Below, one piece after another: positions 27,301-35,366 of a stretch of 64,000 bases of DNA. Each line of letters opens with the position of its first letter. Within the stretch, counting starts at the first letter, position 1. Source of the DNA: Schistosoma mansoni (lineage: Eukaryota > Platyhelminthes > Trematoda > Strigeidida > Schistosomatidae); the NCBI RefSeq assembly GCF_000237925.1, contig NC_031495.1, positions 32,836,706-32,900,705 on the forward strand, written 5' to 3'. The notes below the pieces were generated by a model. The model was not told where the DNA came from. It made no database searches and saw nothing but the letters and a program-made list of their open reading frames with translations. A program made the position numbers and the translations under genes.

Positions 27301-30300
27301 TCCCCACACAAAAACATACACAAAGCCACTTGGATTTCACCGGATCACACTACACAGAATCAAATCGACCATATCTACATCAACAAAAAGTTCAGGAGGA
27401 CGATGGAGGATGTGAGAATCAGGAGAGGAGCTGATATAGCATAAAATCATCACTTGCTGGTCGCCAAGATGAAACTAAAACTTAAGAAGCACTGGACAAC
27501 GGCGCAGACAACATCACAAAGGTTTAATACGGCCTTTCTTCGAGATGCAGACAAACTCAACAAATCCAACATAGCCCTCAGCAACAGGTTCCAGGCTTTT
27601 CACGATCTACTCAATGAAGAGGGAACTACCATGGAGAACAGATGGAAAGGGATCAAGGAGACAATCACATCAACATGTCAGGAGGTTCTGGGACAAAAAA
27701 GCACCATCACAAGGAATGGATCACTGTTGATACACTAGATAAGATTGAAGAAAGGAGGAGCAAGAAGGCAGCAATCAATATCAGCCGAACAAGAGCAGAA
27801 AAAGCCAAGGCACGAGCTGAATACACAGAGGCGAACAAGGAAGTGAAGAGGAGTATCAGAATCGACAAACGTAAATATGTGGAGGATTTAGCAATGACGG
27901 CAGAAAATGCTGCAAGAAAAAGAAACATGAGACAACTGTGTGATACAATAAAGAAACTCGCTGGAAACTACCGTAAACCAGAACGACCAGTGAAAAGCAA
28001 GGAAGGCAAGGTAATCACCAACATTGAAGAAAAACGAAACAGGTGGGTAGGACAAGTCAAAGAACTCTTGAATTGATCAGCTTCACCGAAACAACTCAAC
28101 ATCGAAGTAGCACCTCACGGACCTCTTAATCAATGTTGGCCCACCAACAATTGAAGAGATCAGCATGGTCATTAGACAAATGAAGAGCGGCAAAGCAGCA
28201 GGACCAGACAACATCCCGGTAGAGGCACTGAAAGCAGATGTAGCAGTAATTGCCAAGATACTCCACATCCTCTTCAGTAAGATTTGGGATGAAGAACAAG
28301 TACCAACAGACTGGAAAGAATGACTTTTGGTCGAAATACCAAAGAAAGGCGATCTCAGCAAGTGTGATAACTACAGAGGCATCACTATTCTCTCAATACC
28401 AGGAAAAGTCTTCAACAGGGTGTTAGTTGAACAAAATGAAGGACTCTGAAGACGCCCAACTTCGAGACCAACAGGCCGGATTTCGTAAGGATCGATTGTG
28501 TACAGACCAAATCGCAACCCTACGTATCATTGTGGAACAATCAATCGAATGGAATTCATCACTCTACATCAACTTCATCGACTACGAGGAAGCATTTGAT
28601 AGCATGGACAGGACAACACTATGGAGGCTTCTTTGACACTACGGAGTGCCTGCCTGAGAAGATAGTCAATATCATACGGAATTCCTATGATGGATTAAAC
28701 TGCAAAGTCGTGCACGGAGGACAACTCACTGACTCGTTTGAGGTAAAGCCCGGTGTTAGGCAAGGTTGCTTACTCTCACCCTTTCTCATAGTGATCGACT
28801 GGATCATGAAGTCGTCAACATCTGGAGGGTAGCACGGGATACAATGAACAGCTAGGATGCAGCTGAATGATCTGGACTTCGCAGATGATCTGACGCTTCT
28901 ATCATGCACGAAACAACAAATACAGAGGAAGACGACCAGTGTAGCAGAAGCCTCAGAAGCAGTAGGTCTCAATATACACAAAGTGAAAAGCAAGATTATC
29001 CGATGCAACACAGCATGCACCAATCGAATCACACTTGATGGAGAAGCTTTGGAGGATGTGGAAACCTTTACATATCTAGGCAGCATCATTGATAAACATG
29101 GTGGATCTGATGCAGATGTGAAGGCGCGGATCGGCAAAGCAAGAGCAGCATACCTACAATTGAAGAACATCTGCAACTCAAAACAATTGTCAACCAACAC
29201 CAAAATCAGAATTTTCAATACAAATGTCAAGACAGTTCTACTGTATGCGGCGGAAACCTGGAGAACTACGAAAGCCATCATCCAGAAGATACAAGTGTTT
29301 ATTAACAGCTGTCTACGCAAGATACTTCGGACCCGATGGCCAGACACTATCAGCAACAAGTTACTGTGGGAGACAACAAACCAGATTCCAGCAGAGGAAG
29401 AAATCAGGAAGCGTTGGAAGTGGATTGGGCACACCTTGAGGAAATCACCTAATTGTGTCACAAGACAAGCCTTCACATGGAATCCTGAAGGTCAAAGGAG
29501 AAGAGGAAGACCGAAGAACACATTACGCCGAGAAATAGAGACAGACATGAGAAGAATGAACAAAAACTGGATAGAACTAGAAAGGAAGGCCCAGGACAGA
29601 GAGGTTTGGAGAATGCTGGTCGGCGGCCCATGCTCCATTGGGAGTAACAGGCGTAAGTAAGTAAGGTATGGCAACTTGAATCGATGTGTATACGTACAGG
29701 TTCTACGCTGTGACTGACTGGGTGAGTGAGCAAATCACATTGAGAATATGGTTGTAGAAGACAGAGTGAAACCGTAAGTATGAAGGAATATTGAAACTCA
29801 AGACCTAAAGTGAGTACATCTGAGACACGGTAGGTGACTATGAATCACGTAACGAGGTAATCGTTTACCGGCAGTAAGTAAAACTTAATTATTATAGTGG
29901 GTGAACTGATAGAATTGACTACTAATCACAAAAGCAATGGTGAAAAGGCATGTGGTAGCGATAGTAATAAAAATAATAATTTAAGACTAAGTTATATAAG
30001 AATAAGTTAAATTTAACTTATACAGCCAACATGGTGAAAATTAGTTGCAATCATTCTTCAGTGGTCAGATTTCTATGTAAGTTAAAATATTAATCATACC
30101 TTGAAACATTATCTGGCTTAGGCCCATAACTGGAAAACTGTAGGTAAATGCAGAAATCGCTAACAAAAGAAGACTGTAACAAGGGCTTATTACTCTCCTC
30201 AATAATGGAACTACTAAAGTTATTTTATCTCAGTAATCATCACAATTCTCGAAAAAAACGAGAGTAAATATTCTCTGGACAATTGTTAATTTTATCCCGA

Positions 30301-33300
30301 TAGCAAAATCTATGTGGTTGCTTTCAGTCAGTCAGTTACGAGCGACGTAGAACCTTATTCCAGCAGACATAAAACTGAACAGATCTGGGAGCAATAAATT
30401 GTTATGGCAAGTTTAAATAATTCTTGTTACGTAAGACAGTCCCTAAGACTACTTAATTTTCTTAATAGAATATTTAAAACAGATCTAGAGATTGACAAGG
30501 TTAATGACTGTCATCTACGTCTGAGATATGGTGATTAAACGCTGTAGAACTAAAAAGATTGTTTTGTGTAAGTGTGGCTCAGTAACGTTAGCAAGTAACC
30601 CTGTGAAGGGCAGTGACTTTTGTACTTGTTGTGATTATCGTTGCTTTTGTGTATTTGTTGCATCAAAAGCATTCTTGGTCTACTTTAACTTGAATTTATT
30701 CAGTTAAGGTTTGAAATTTTATTGAAAACTTTGTCTCGTGGTTCCTTCTTTTGCATATACTCTGACACTTGTGTTATTAATGTGATCATATTGTGTTTTA
30801 AACCTAATCTGATTACAATGGTTGGCAGTGCATTCAAATGTGGACAGCCGAACTGTTTGTTCTCCGTAGATGAAGGGATGCAGTGTGATGAATGCAGAAA
30901 GTGGTTCCACAAGATGTGTACCCGTCTCAGTCCAGCTGCATACAAAAGATGCTCTAAGCCTAACTTGCACTGGCTTTGTATGTTCTGCTGTACTAACAAG
31001 ACGATATTAATCCAGGAGGCTATGAGCCTATTGGCTCTAGCCTGTAAAAAGAACGATAGTGGGTGCGCTAGTAACGCAAGTACTGACAGTGAAGACTGTG
31101 TCAGTGTTGTAAGTGCTGTTACAAAACGCGCTAAACAACCTACTCTAATTAATGACAAAGTGAAACTTCCGTTACAACAAACGAGGAGTAAATCACCACA
31201 TGGTATTGAAATGAGTAATCATGCATCTTCAGTAGAAATTGAGGACCCGGATAGAACCGTCACCGTCCCCAATAGTCCCGATGCAGCTGTCCTGAATGAC
31301 GAAAAATGGACCGCAGTAAGGAGGAAAAGAAAAGGAAAAAAAGCTAAAGATAAAGCACACTTAGTTGACAAGTCATTGAGGAACTCGCAGTCTGAGTCAC
31401 TCAATGCACTATCGCACTCTGATAGAACGGCAGAACATCATCCTAGTGCGACTGAGAGGAATTTAATATCATCGAATACTATTGTGAGTAAATTGCCAGA
31501 GTCTAACGATCCAGATCCTAAGGTTAGACACACCCATGACTTAGAGAGGCTCGGAGAATATATCCGTAGCATATTACCAGATAACACTAAAGGTGTTCAG
31601 GTCAAAAAATTAGTTAGAATAGGTAAAAGGGCCGATGACAGTGTTCTACCCTGACCGTGTAGACTCCTTAAGGTAATCTTAGGGTCGGAGAAACAACGTG
31701 ATCTTCTGTTAAGTAACGCTCGAAGTCACGACAACTCTGACATTCGAATTAGACAGGATGTGTCTCTTGAAGATAGAATAAAAAGACGGCACTAGCTGAA
31801 CTAGAAACCCGTCGACAAAACGGTGAAGAAAATCTCCGATTAGTGGGTTTTTGAATAGTCAGGTCTTGGAAGCGAATGCTACCAAGGCCTGTGTGGATAG
31901 GTCGTTCTCCCTAGGAGTTTTATATGTCAACGCCCGTAGTCTAAGACATAAATTCTACGAGCTAGGAGCATTAGTGGACAAATTAAGACCACTCATTGTA
32001 GCTGTGACGGAAACTTGGTTAGTCCATGACTTCGATATCACCCCAGAATTATCCGGATATCATTGTTTAAGAAGTGATAGACATAGATGCAGGAAAGGAG
32101 GTGGCGTCCTTCTATACATAGCCAATAGTATAAATATCCGCTCCTCCGTCTGCGAATCCCATGATAGTGGAACTAGTGAAGTCATTAGCTGTGAGCTCAC
32201 TGTCGGATGTTGTACATTTGCACTCGGTGTCATCTATCGCAGCCCAATCTGCTTAGCTGATGATTTTATTTTAGAGCACATTCGGCTATGGAGTGCAAAT
32301 AACAGATGCTTGATATTAGGAGACTTTAATGCACCTGACATTAGTTGGACTGAGATGACCACGAAATGCTCTATAAACCCATTTGATAGCAGCCTCTTGG
32401 AAACAGTAATGGAACATGCATTAGTACAGCATGTATCCAAACCTACACGTTTTGGTGTAAACCAAGGTTCTTCTCTGTTGGACTTGGTAATTACCCATGA
32501 GACTGAGGATATTGCCAACCTAAATATTCTTCCCCCGTTAGTAAATAGCGATCACGCTGTTTTATCATTCACGTTTAGAGCTAGCGACATGATATACGAT
32601 CAGATTAAGCCTCGCCCAAACATATGGAGAGCTAACATACCAGCCATTCAGGATTGTGCTACTAAGATAGATTGGTCAGTAGATACTAGCTCATCAGTTG
32701 ACGAGGCGTGGTCTGTATTTAAAGGCAAGTTTAGTGCAGTCACGTCCCCGTTCATACCATACTTGGTACCACGTAGACCGAACAATAGTCCATCGTGGAT
32801 AAATAAAGAAGTTAAGAAACTTCTTAGGCGTAGGAAAAAACACTGGAACATGTTCATCTCTACTGGCTTAGAACAGTACAGATCCAGTTATTGTAAGACT
32901 AGAAATACTTGTAAAGCGTTAATTGGTAGGACTAGACGGTCATACGAAAAACAATTGGTTAGGGATTGCAAACATAGTCCAAAACGGTTATTCTCGTATA
33001 TAAAGAGGCGAACTCAAAGAAGTGATGGAATACCATCACTTTTGATACAAGAAAATCCGTTAAGTTTGGCAAGAAATGATACCGAAAAGGCGGAAGCTTT
33101 TTCGGAATATTTCAGTAAAGTTTTTTCTACCAATAATGCGGAACGATCACCTATTCATTGTGATTGTGGCGACTTGTTGATGGACCCTGTAGTTATTAAG
33201 AAACTGTTTTAAGGCTACTTCAGCATCTTAAACCTGATAAGTCTAGTGGTCCTGATGATATTCATCCTCGGATTATGAAAGCCCTCTCAGATGTTATTGC

Positions 33301-35174
33301 TGAACCCTTAGCGATACTGTTTGATATTTCCCTGCGGTAGTCCAGATTGCCCAGAGACTGGAAAGACGCAATAATCAGTCCGGTGTATAAGGCTGGGAGT
33401 AGGGATTTAGTTAGTAACTATCGACCCGTCAGCTTAACTAGTGCAGTTGTAAAACTAATGGAAAAAATTATTAGGATGGCTGTTATAAACTACGTGGAAA
33501 GACATGATCTTTTGTCCAAGGAACAACATGGTTTTCGAAAAGGTCTATCATGTTTGACAAATCTTTTCATTGCAAGAGAAGATTGGGCTGAGGCAAAAGA
33601 TCGCAATATTCCTGTAGATGTCATTTTCATAGATCCAAGTAAAGCCTTTGATAAGGTTTCCCATTCTGGTCTTAAATTAAAACTGGAAAGTTTTGGAATT
33701 CATTATGCAGTCATAGACTGGATAAGTGACTTTCTTCATGGAAGGAGACAAAGGGTGAGAGTAAATGGGGCTCTCTCATCGTGGGAACTAGTAAAAAGTG
33801 GAGTCCCCCAAGGCACAATTTTAGGTCCTCTTCTCTTTTTACTTTATATAAATGAATTACCAGCTATAGCTAAGTCATCCGTCCTACTATTCGCCGATGA
33901 CATTAAGATTTGGAGACCCATATATAGCATGTCAGACAGAATAGTTTTACAGGAAGATCTTAACTCATTAGTGGCATGGATGAACGGGTGGTCACTAGAA
34001 GTAAACCCTAATAAAAGTGTAGTTATGCAATTAAATAACTACGATGATTCGTATCACTACACAATATGTGGACTAGTGTTGCCCAAAGCAAGAAACTATA
34101 AGGATTTAGGAGTCATACTAAGTAGTGATCTCAAAACAACCAGTCACTGTAAGGCTGCTGCTGCAAAAGGCTATAGGGTATTATGGTCTATTCGTAGATC
34201 TTTCCGGTATCTGGATGGGGAAATGTTTAGATTATTATACCCAACTTTCGTACGGCCACATTTGGAATATGGGATTCAAGCAGCGAGTCCCTGTTTCAAA
34301 TATGAGGTGGATATGTTGGAACGAGTCCAACGCCGCGGGACAAAAATGGTAAAAGGCCTATCTGGCCTATCTTATGAAGACAGACTGAGACACCTCAACT
34401 TATTTCCGTTATCTTACCGGCGAATACGGGGTGATCTAATATTGGCATATCGTATCCTGAACGATGACCTCGGTACTAACATGTCCTATCTTTTCCTCCC
34501 GTCTAGGGCTGGTCATTTGAGAGGACATTCAAAGAAAGTCCAAAAACCGAGATCAAATCGTCTACGTCTGGAGTTTCGTTTCTCGCATCGAGTAGTGAAT
34601 TACTGGAATTCTCTACCAGAACACGTAATATCAGCACCTTCTGTTGATGTATTCAAGACGAGATTGGACCTCCACAGTGTAACAAACTGCAAGGATTAAA
34701 ATAGGTCACTAGACCTCCTATCCTTATTACTGAAGACTGAACCTTCAATTTAGGCGAAAACGCGATTCTGGTTATGTATCAAACGTACAGTCTGCAAGTT
34801 GAGAGTAGAAATCTTGCATACAGTCCGAAAATTGACCCATCATAGCTCAACTAATGGCCTCACAGAAACTTTTTCTACTGTCGATTATAATAGACAAGCA
34901 TAAGGTCGTTACTATAAATCGTTTCTTCTAAACTCACACCATCACATTATTTAAATGTATTAACAAAAATATTGGCACTGAAGAGTAGCAACGACCTTAG
35001 AGGTTAGCTATACGGATAAATTATGAGGATAAGATGCTCTTTACTTATTATTACACTAACCTTGAAGACATCTCCGTAGGTCCCACTACCGATTGGAGCG
35101 AGTATTTTATATTCCTCCTTCGGGTCATTAGGTTTCACAAACTGTCGAAGGTAATCTAGCTTAGGATGGTTCAT
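2344..35174 (-). CDS. MAP4K: MAP4K3/5-like germinal-centre Ser/Thr kinase (3' end outside window)
   Basis: Ste20-family kinase (MAP4K, upstream of JNK-type MAPK cascades, cytoplasmic by family knowledge). Exons, high to low: 35061-35174, 25564-25712, 25454-25518, 25294-25400, 25208-25250, 25078-25150, 23866-24000, 23696-23758, 18029-18110, 16556-16948, 12980-13543, 11902-11981, 11472-11511, 9792-10439, 8654-8738, 2344-2423. All junctions are phase-consistent and sum to 907 codons. Visible: glycine loop [10 protein letters not shown] (28-38), Lys51 in VAVKV, HRDIK (141-145), DFG (161-163), GTPYWMAPE (180-188), and an AELQPPMFD signature. An Asn/Ser-rich linker (about 300-840) carries Pro tracts near 663 and 800. 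[13 protein letters not shown] starts the CNH domain, and the last exon ([16 protein letters not shown]) lies inside it. The start ATG is followed by the NP(K)EEY block expected at a MAP4K N-terminus. Exon 11 uses a GC donor. Introns reach 9.3 kb and hold LINEs. MAP4K3 and MAP4K5 cannot be told apart here. Confidence 0.93.
2424..4137. other. MAP4K intron sequence, nothing recognised
   Basis: AT-rich; short (TA)n near 3174-3190. Confidence 0.6.
4138..4290 (-). mobile_element. Sm-alpha-like SINE with hammerhead ribozyme
   Basis: On the minus strand the unit has a perfect pol III B box, GGTTCAAGTCC (plus 4242-4252), inside GGGTTCAAGTCCC, followed downstream by a hammerhead core. This arrangement (tRNA-derived head, hammerhead body) is that of the schistosome Sm-alpha retroposons. 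It sits in the 6.2-kb MAP4K intron between exons 15 and 16, in sense orientation with the kinase. Confidence 0.75.
4165..4209 (-). ncRNA. Hammerhead ribozyme, type I with minimal stem III
   Basis: Minus-strand order: stem I strand ATCCA, core CTGACGA, stem II GTCC/GGAC around CAAATA, core GAAA, a very short stem III (AC...GT), cleavage triplet GUC (plus 4171-4173), then stem I strand TGGAT. All invariant core positions are present. Stem III of about 2 bp is known in schistosome and other metazoan retroposon hammerheads, where activity often needs dimers. Predicted cleavage is between plus positions 4171 and 4170. Confidence 0.8.
5091..5613 (-). mobile_element. 523-bp retroposon, diverged copy C
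   Basis: Same family as the copies at 36721 and 40210, in the same orientation as the former (A-rich tail at the left on the minus strand, seen as TTTATTTATTTA on plus). It differs at many sites from those two, so it is older. It lies in the MAP4K exon 15-16 intron. Short reading frames on either strand are by-products of the repeat and match other copies. Confidence 0.8.
6735..6825 (-). repeat. tRNA-derived SINE remnant
   Basis: The minus strand has an A-box-like GGTTTAGTGATG followed about 50 bp later by a B-box-like GTTCGAATCTT (plus 6755-6765). Same general design as the SINE at 4.2 kb, but no hammerhead core is seen. Confidence 0.45.
7235..7310 (+). repeat. Possible tRNA-derived SINE remnant
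   Basis: AAGCAGTGGGTAAG followed by CACTGGTTTAAATTTT recalls A and B boxes at tRNA-like spacing. Degenerate. Confidence 0.3.
8955..9060. repeat. Dispersed repeat also split around RTE copy 2
   Basis: GCTAATGGGATATAGAGACT, CTTGAACCGATGTACATACG and TTCTACGTTGAGACTGACT parallel 26440-26472 joined to 29665-29720. This is the same older repeat, here uninterrupted. Confidence 0.6.
9463..9540 (+). repeat. Dispersed repeat, copy 1 (second copy at 44762)
   Basis: Shares the blocks CAGGTTTTC.ATGGTGGTCTAGCTT and GACT.ATGA.TTCAAC with 44762-44846. A further piece (TGACTCATGACTTCAACTATTAC) follows at about 9667. Class unknown; it looks like a retroposon 3' end. Confidence 0.55.
12545..12650 (+). repeat. 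tRNA-derived SINE remnant
   Basis: GTTTAGTGAAGG (A-box-like) precedes AATTCGAATCC (12605-12615, a near-perfect B box). It lies in a MAP4K intron, antisense to the gene. Confidence 0.45.
12978..12979 (-). other. GC-AG splice donor of the MAP4K exon 11 intron
   Basis: Exon 11 ends TCAGAG followed by GCAAGT, the textbook GC-donor consensus. Using it joins Glu to DLLSEV of exon 12 in phase 0 (acceptor GTGTAG). There is no GT nearby that keeps the frame open to the next exon. Confidence 0.75.
13544..16555. other. MAP4K exon 10-11 intron (3.0 kb), nothing recognised
   Basis: AT-rich, no protein match or clear repeat found by eye. Confidence 0.55.
17100..17650 (-). mobile_element. SR2-like RTE LINE, 5'-truncated 3' end
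   Basis: About 550 bp matching the C-terminal part of the RTE ORF2 and 3' tail of the copy at 26473 (compare 29060-29662). It includes [20 protein letters not shown] and ends with the (GTAA)n tail seen as CTTACTTACG on plus. The frame is broken around 17440-17460, where sequence around the TVLLY block differs from the longer copy. It lies in the MAP4K exon 9-10 intron in the sense direction. Confidence 0.85.
18288..18320. repeat. (AT)n microsatellite
   Basis: Uninterrupted AT dinucleotides for about 33 bp in a MAP4K intron. Confidence 0.9.
18790..18900 (-). repeat. Possible tRNA-derived SINE remnant
   Basis: Minus strand: TTTAGTAGTAAAGCGAAG (A-box-like) and later GTTGTGAGTTCCAACTCC (B-box-like). 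Degenerate. Confidence 0.35.
19259..21390 (+). mobile_element. SR2-like RTE LINE, copy 1 (3'-truncated, foreign tail)
   Basis: Begins CCGCCTTTAACG, then the GC-rich 5' UTR and the APE-type endonuclease ([29 protein letters not shown]), followed by the linker and the start of the RT region. Stops at 19758 and 20229, a frame change near 20440-20520, and stops near 20861 and 21108 disable it. From about 19285 to 21279 it reads the same as 26498-28492 with no length difference. After about 21333 the LINE stops and a tail GCGCATATGTACCAAT... ending in (AAAT)n follows, which belongs to the 523-bp retroposon family. Antisense in the MAP4K exon 8-9 intron. Confidence 0.92.
21391..23695. other. MAP4K intron sequence, nothing recognised
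   Basis: No exon or element recognised between the RTE tail and exon 8. Confidence 0.55.
24690..24840 (-). mobile_element. 3' end fragment of the SR3/Perere-like LINE
   Basis: Diverged match to 39925-40080 (GATTCTGAGCCA.GTCA.C motif, then CCAACATGG.{2}CAGACTA). This is the C-terminal/3' region of the LINE that lies in HDAC1 intron 5. Old and short. Confidence 0.55.
26473..29664 (+). mobile_element. SR2-like RTE LINE, full-length but defective copy 2
   Basis: 3192 bp, the expected size of an RTE element. It is bounded by an 18-bp target-site duplication with two mismatches (26455-26472 and 29665-29682). Order: 5' UTR, APE endonuclease (GTWNVRT about 26730, MGDFNAKVG about 27150, [10 protein letters not shown]), linker, RT with FADD (28875-28886, in [10 protein letters not shown]), RT thumb/C-terminal region with [11 protein letters not shown], then the GTAAGTAAGTAA tail. 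Disabled by in-frame stops (26971, 27442, 28074, 28321) and frame changes near 27700, 28430-28640 and 28830. The first 2 kb matches copy 1, including these lesions. Antisense in MAP4K intron 1. Confidence 0.94.
30818..31654 (+). CDS. CR1-like LINE ORF1 (PHD-like zinc finger protein)
   Basis: Starts [13 protein letters not shown] and carries a Cys/His-rich module: C..PNC, then [12 protein letters not shown], then LHWLCMFCC, the C4HC3 spacing of a PHD finger (known in ORF1 of CR1-like LINEs). A basic patch ([10 protein letters not shown]) follows and fits a nucleic-acid-binding role. The frame stops at 31654; a related stretch ([15 protein letters not shown]) continues in another frame just after, so the C-terminus is probably lost by a frameshift. 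An in-frame extension back to 30722 exists, but the ATG at 30818 precedes the conserved finger. Confidence 0.75.
   Translation: MVGSAFKCGQPNCLFSVDEGMQCDECRKWFHKMCTRLSPAAYKRCSKPNLHWLCMFCCTNKTILIQEAMSLLALACKKNDSGCASNASTDSEDCVSVVSAVTKRAKQPTLINDKVKLPLQQTRSKSPHGIEMSNHASSVEIEDPDRTVTVPNSPDAAVLNDEKWTAVRRKRKGKKAKDKAHLVDKSLRNSQSESLNALSHSDRTAEHHPSATERNLISSNTIVSKLPESNDPDPKVRHTHDLERLGEYIRSILPDNTKGVQVKKLVRIGKRADDSVLP
31851..34699 (+). pseudogene. CR1-like LINE ORF2 (endonuclease and reverse transcriptase), broken
   Basis: First frame, 31851-33212: APE endonuclease with [24 protein letters not shown] and SDHAVLSF. Second frame, 33347-34699: RT with [33 protein letters not shown] (Pro where Phe is usual), [19 protein letters not shown] and catalytic FADD, then the CR1 C-terminal block ending [11 protein letters not shown]. 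The two halves are separated by a frame change near 33210 and a TAG at 33340. Only those two clear breaks are seen over about 2.85 kb, so the copy is fairly young. Confidence 0.88.
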
Positions 35175-35366
35175 GTATCGTTATATTCATTTCGTCCCCA
35201 ATTCAAATGACGCGGGAAAATGTAGTGAAACCAACTGATTTTATTTATCAACGTTAAATTATATAATTTTAATTATTAGACTTTCATTCCCTGAGCTTTT
35301 GTTTTAATTGTTCACTGTCACTTTGGTTTGTTAACAGTTTGTTTAACCTGCTTCAGTGAACAAGAA
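35175..35366. promoter_or_regulatory. Divergent promoter between MAP4K and HDAC1
   Basis: Only 192 bp separate the two start codons, so both 5' UTRs and the core promoters must lie here or overlap the genes. A CGCGGGAAA at 35211-35219 matches the E2F consensus (TTTCCCGC on the minus strand). No TATA box stands out in this AT-rich tract. A CTGCTTCAG 3' splice-site-like motif ends at 35356, 10 bp before the HDAC1 ATG, and could serve spliced-leader trans-splicing, which is common in flukes. That last point is inference. Confidence 0.55.

Larger units (their letters stand above)
30600..34800 (+). mobile_element. SR1-like CR1-clade LINE, nearly full length
   Basis: About 4.2 kb with ORF1 (30818-31654) and ORF2 (31851-34699) in the usual order. 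The 3' boundary is uncertain: non-coding sequence after 34699 shows no clear poly(A) or microsatellite tail. The 5' edge is also approximate. It lies in MAP4K intron 1, antisense to the gene and about 1 kb downstream of the RTE copy. It is much less decayed than the other CR1 pieces in the window. Confidence 0.9.

Noticed and set aside
28685-29476. 263-codon minus-strand ORF
   Set aside because: Antisense shadow of the RTE RT region, which has clear protein similarity on the plus strand.
30700-31158. 152-codon minus-strand ORF
   Set aside because: Shadow of the CR1 ORF1 zinc-finger region.
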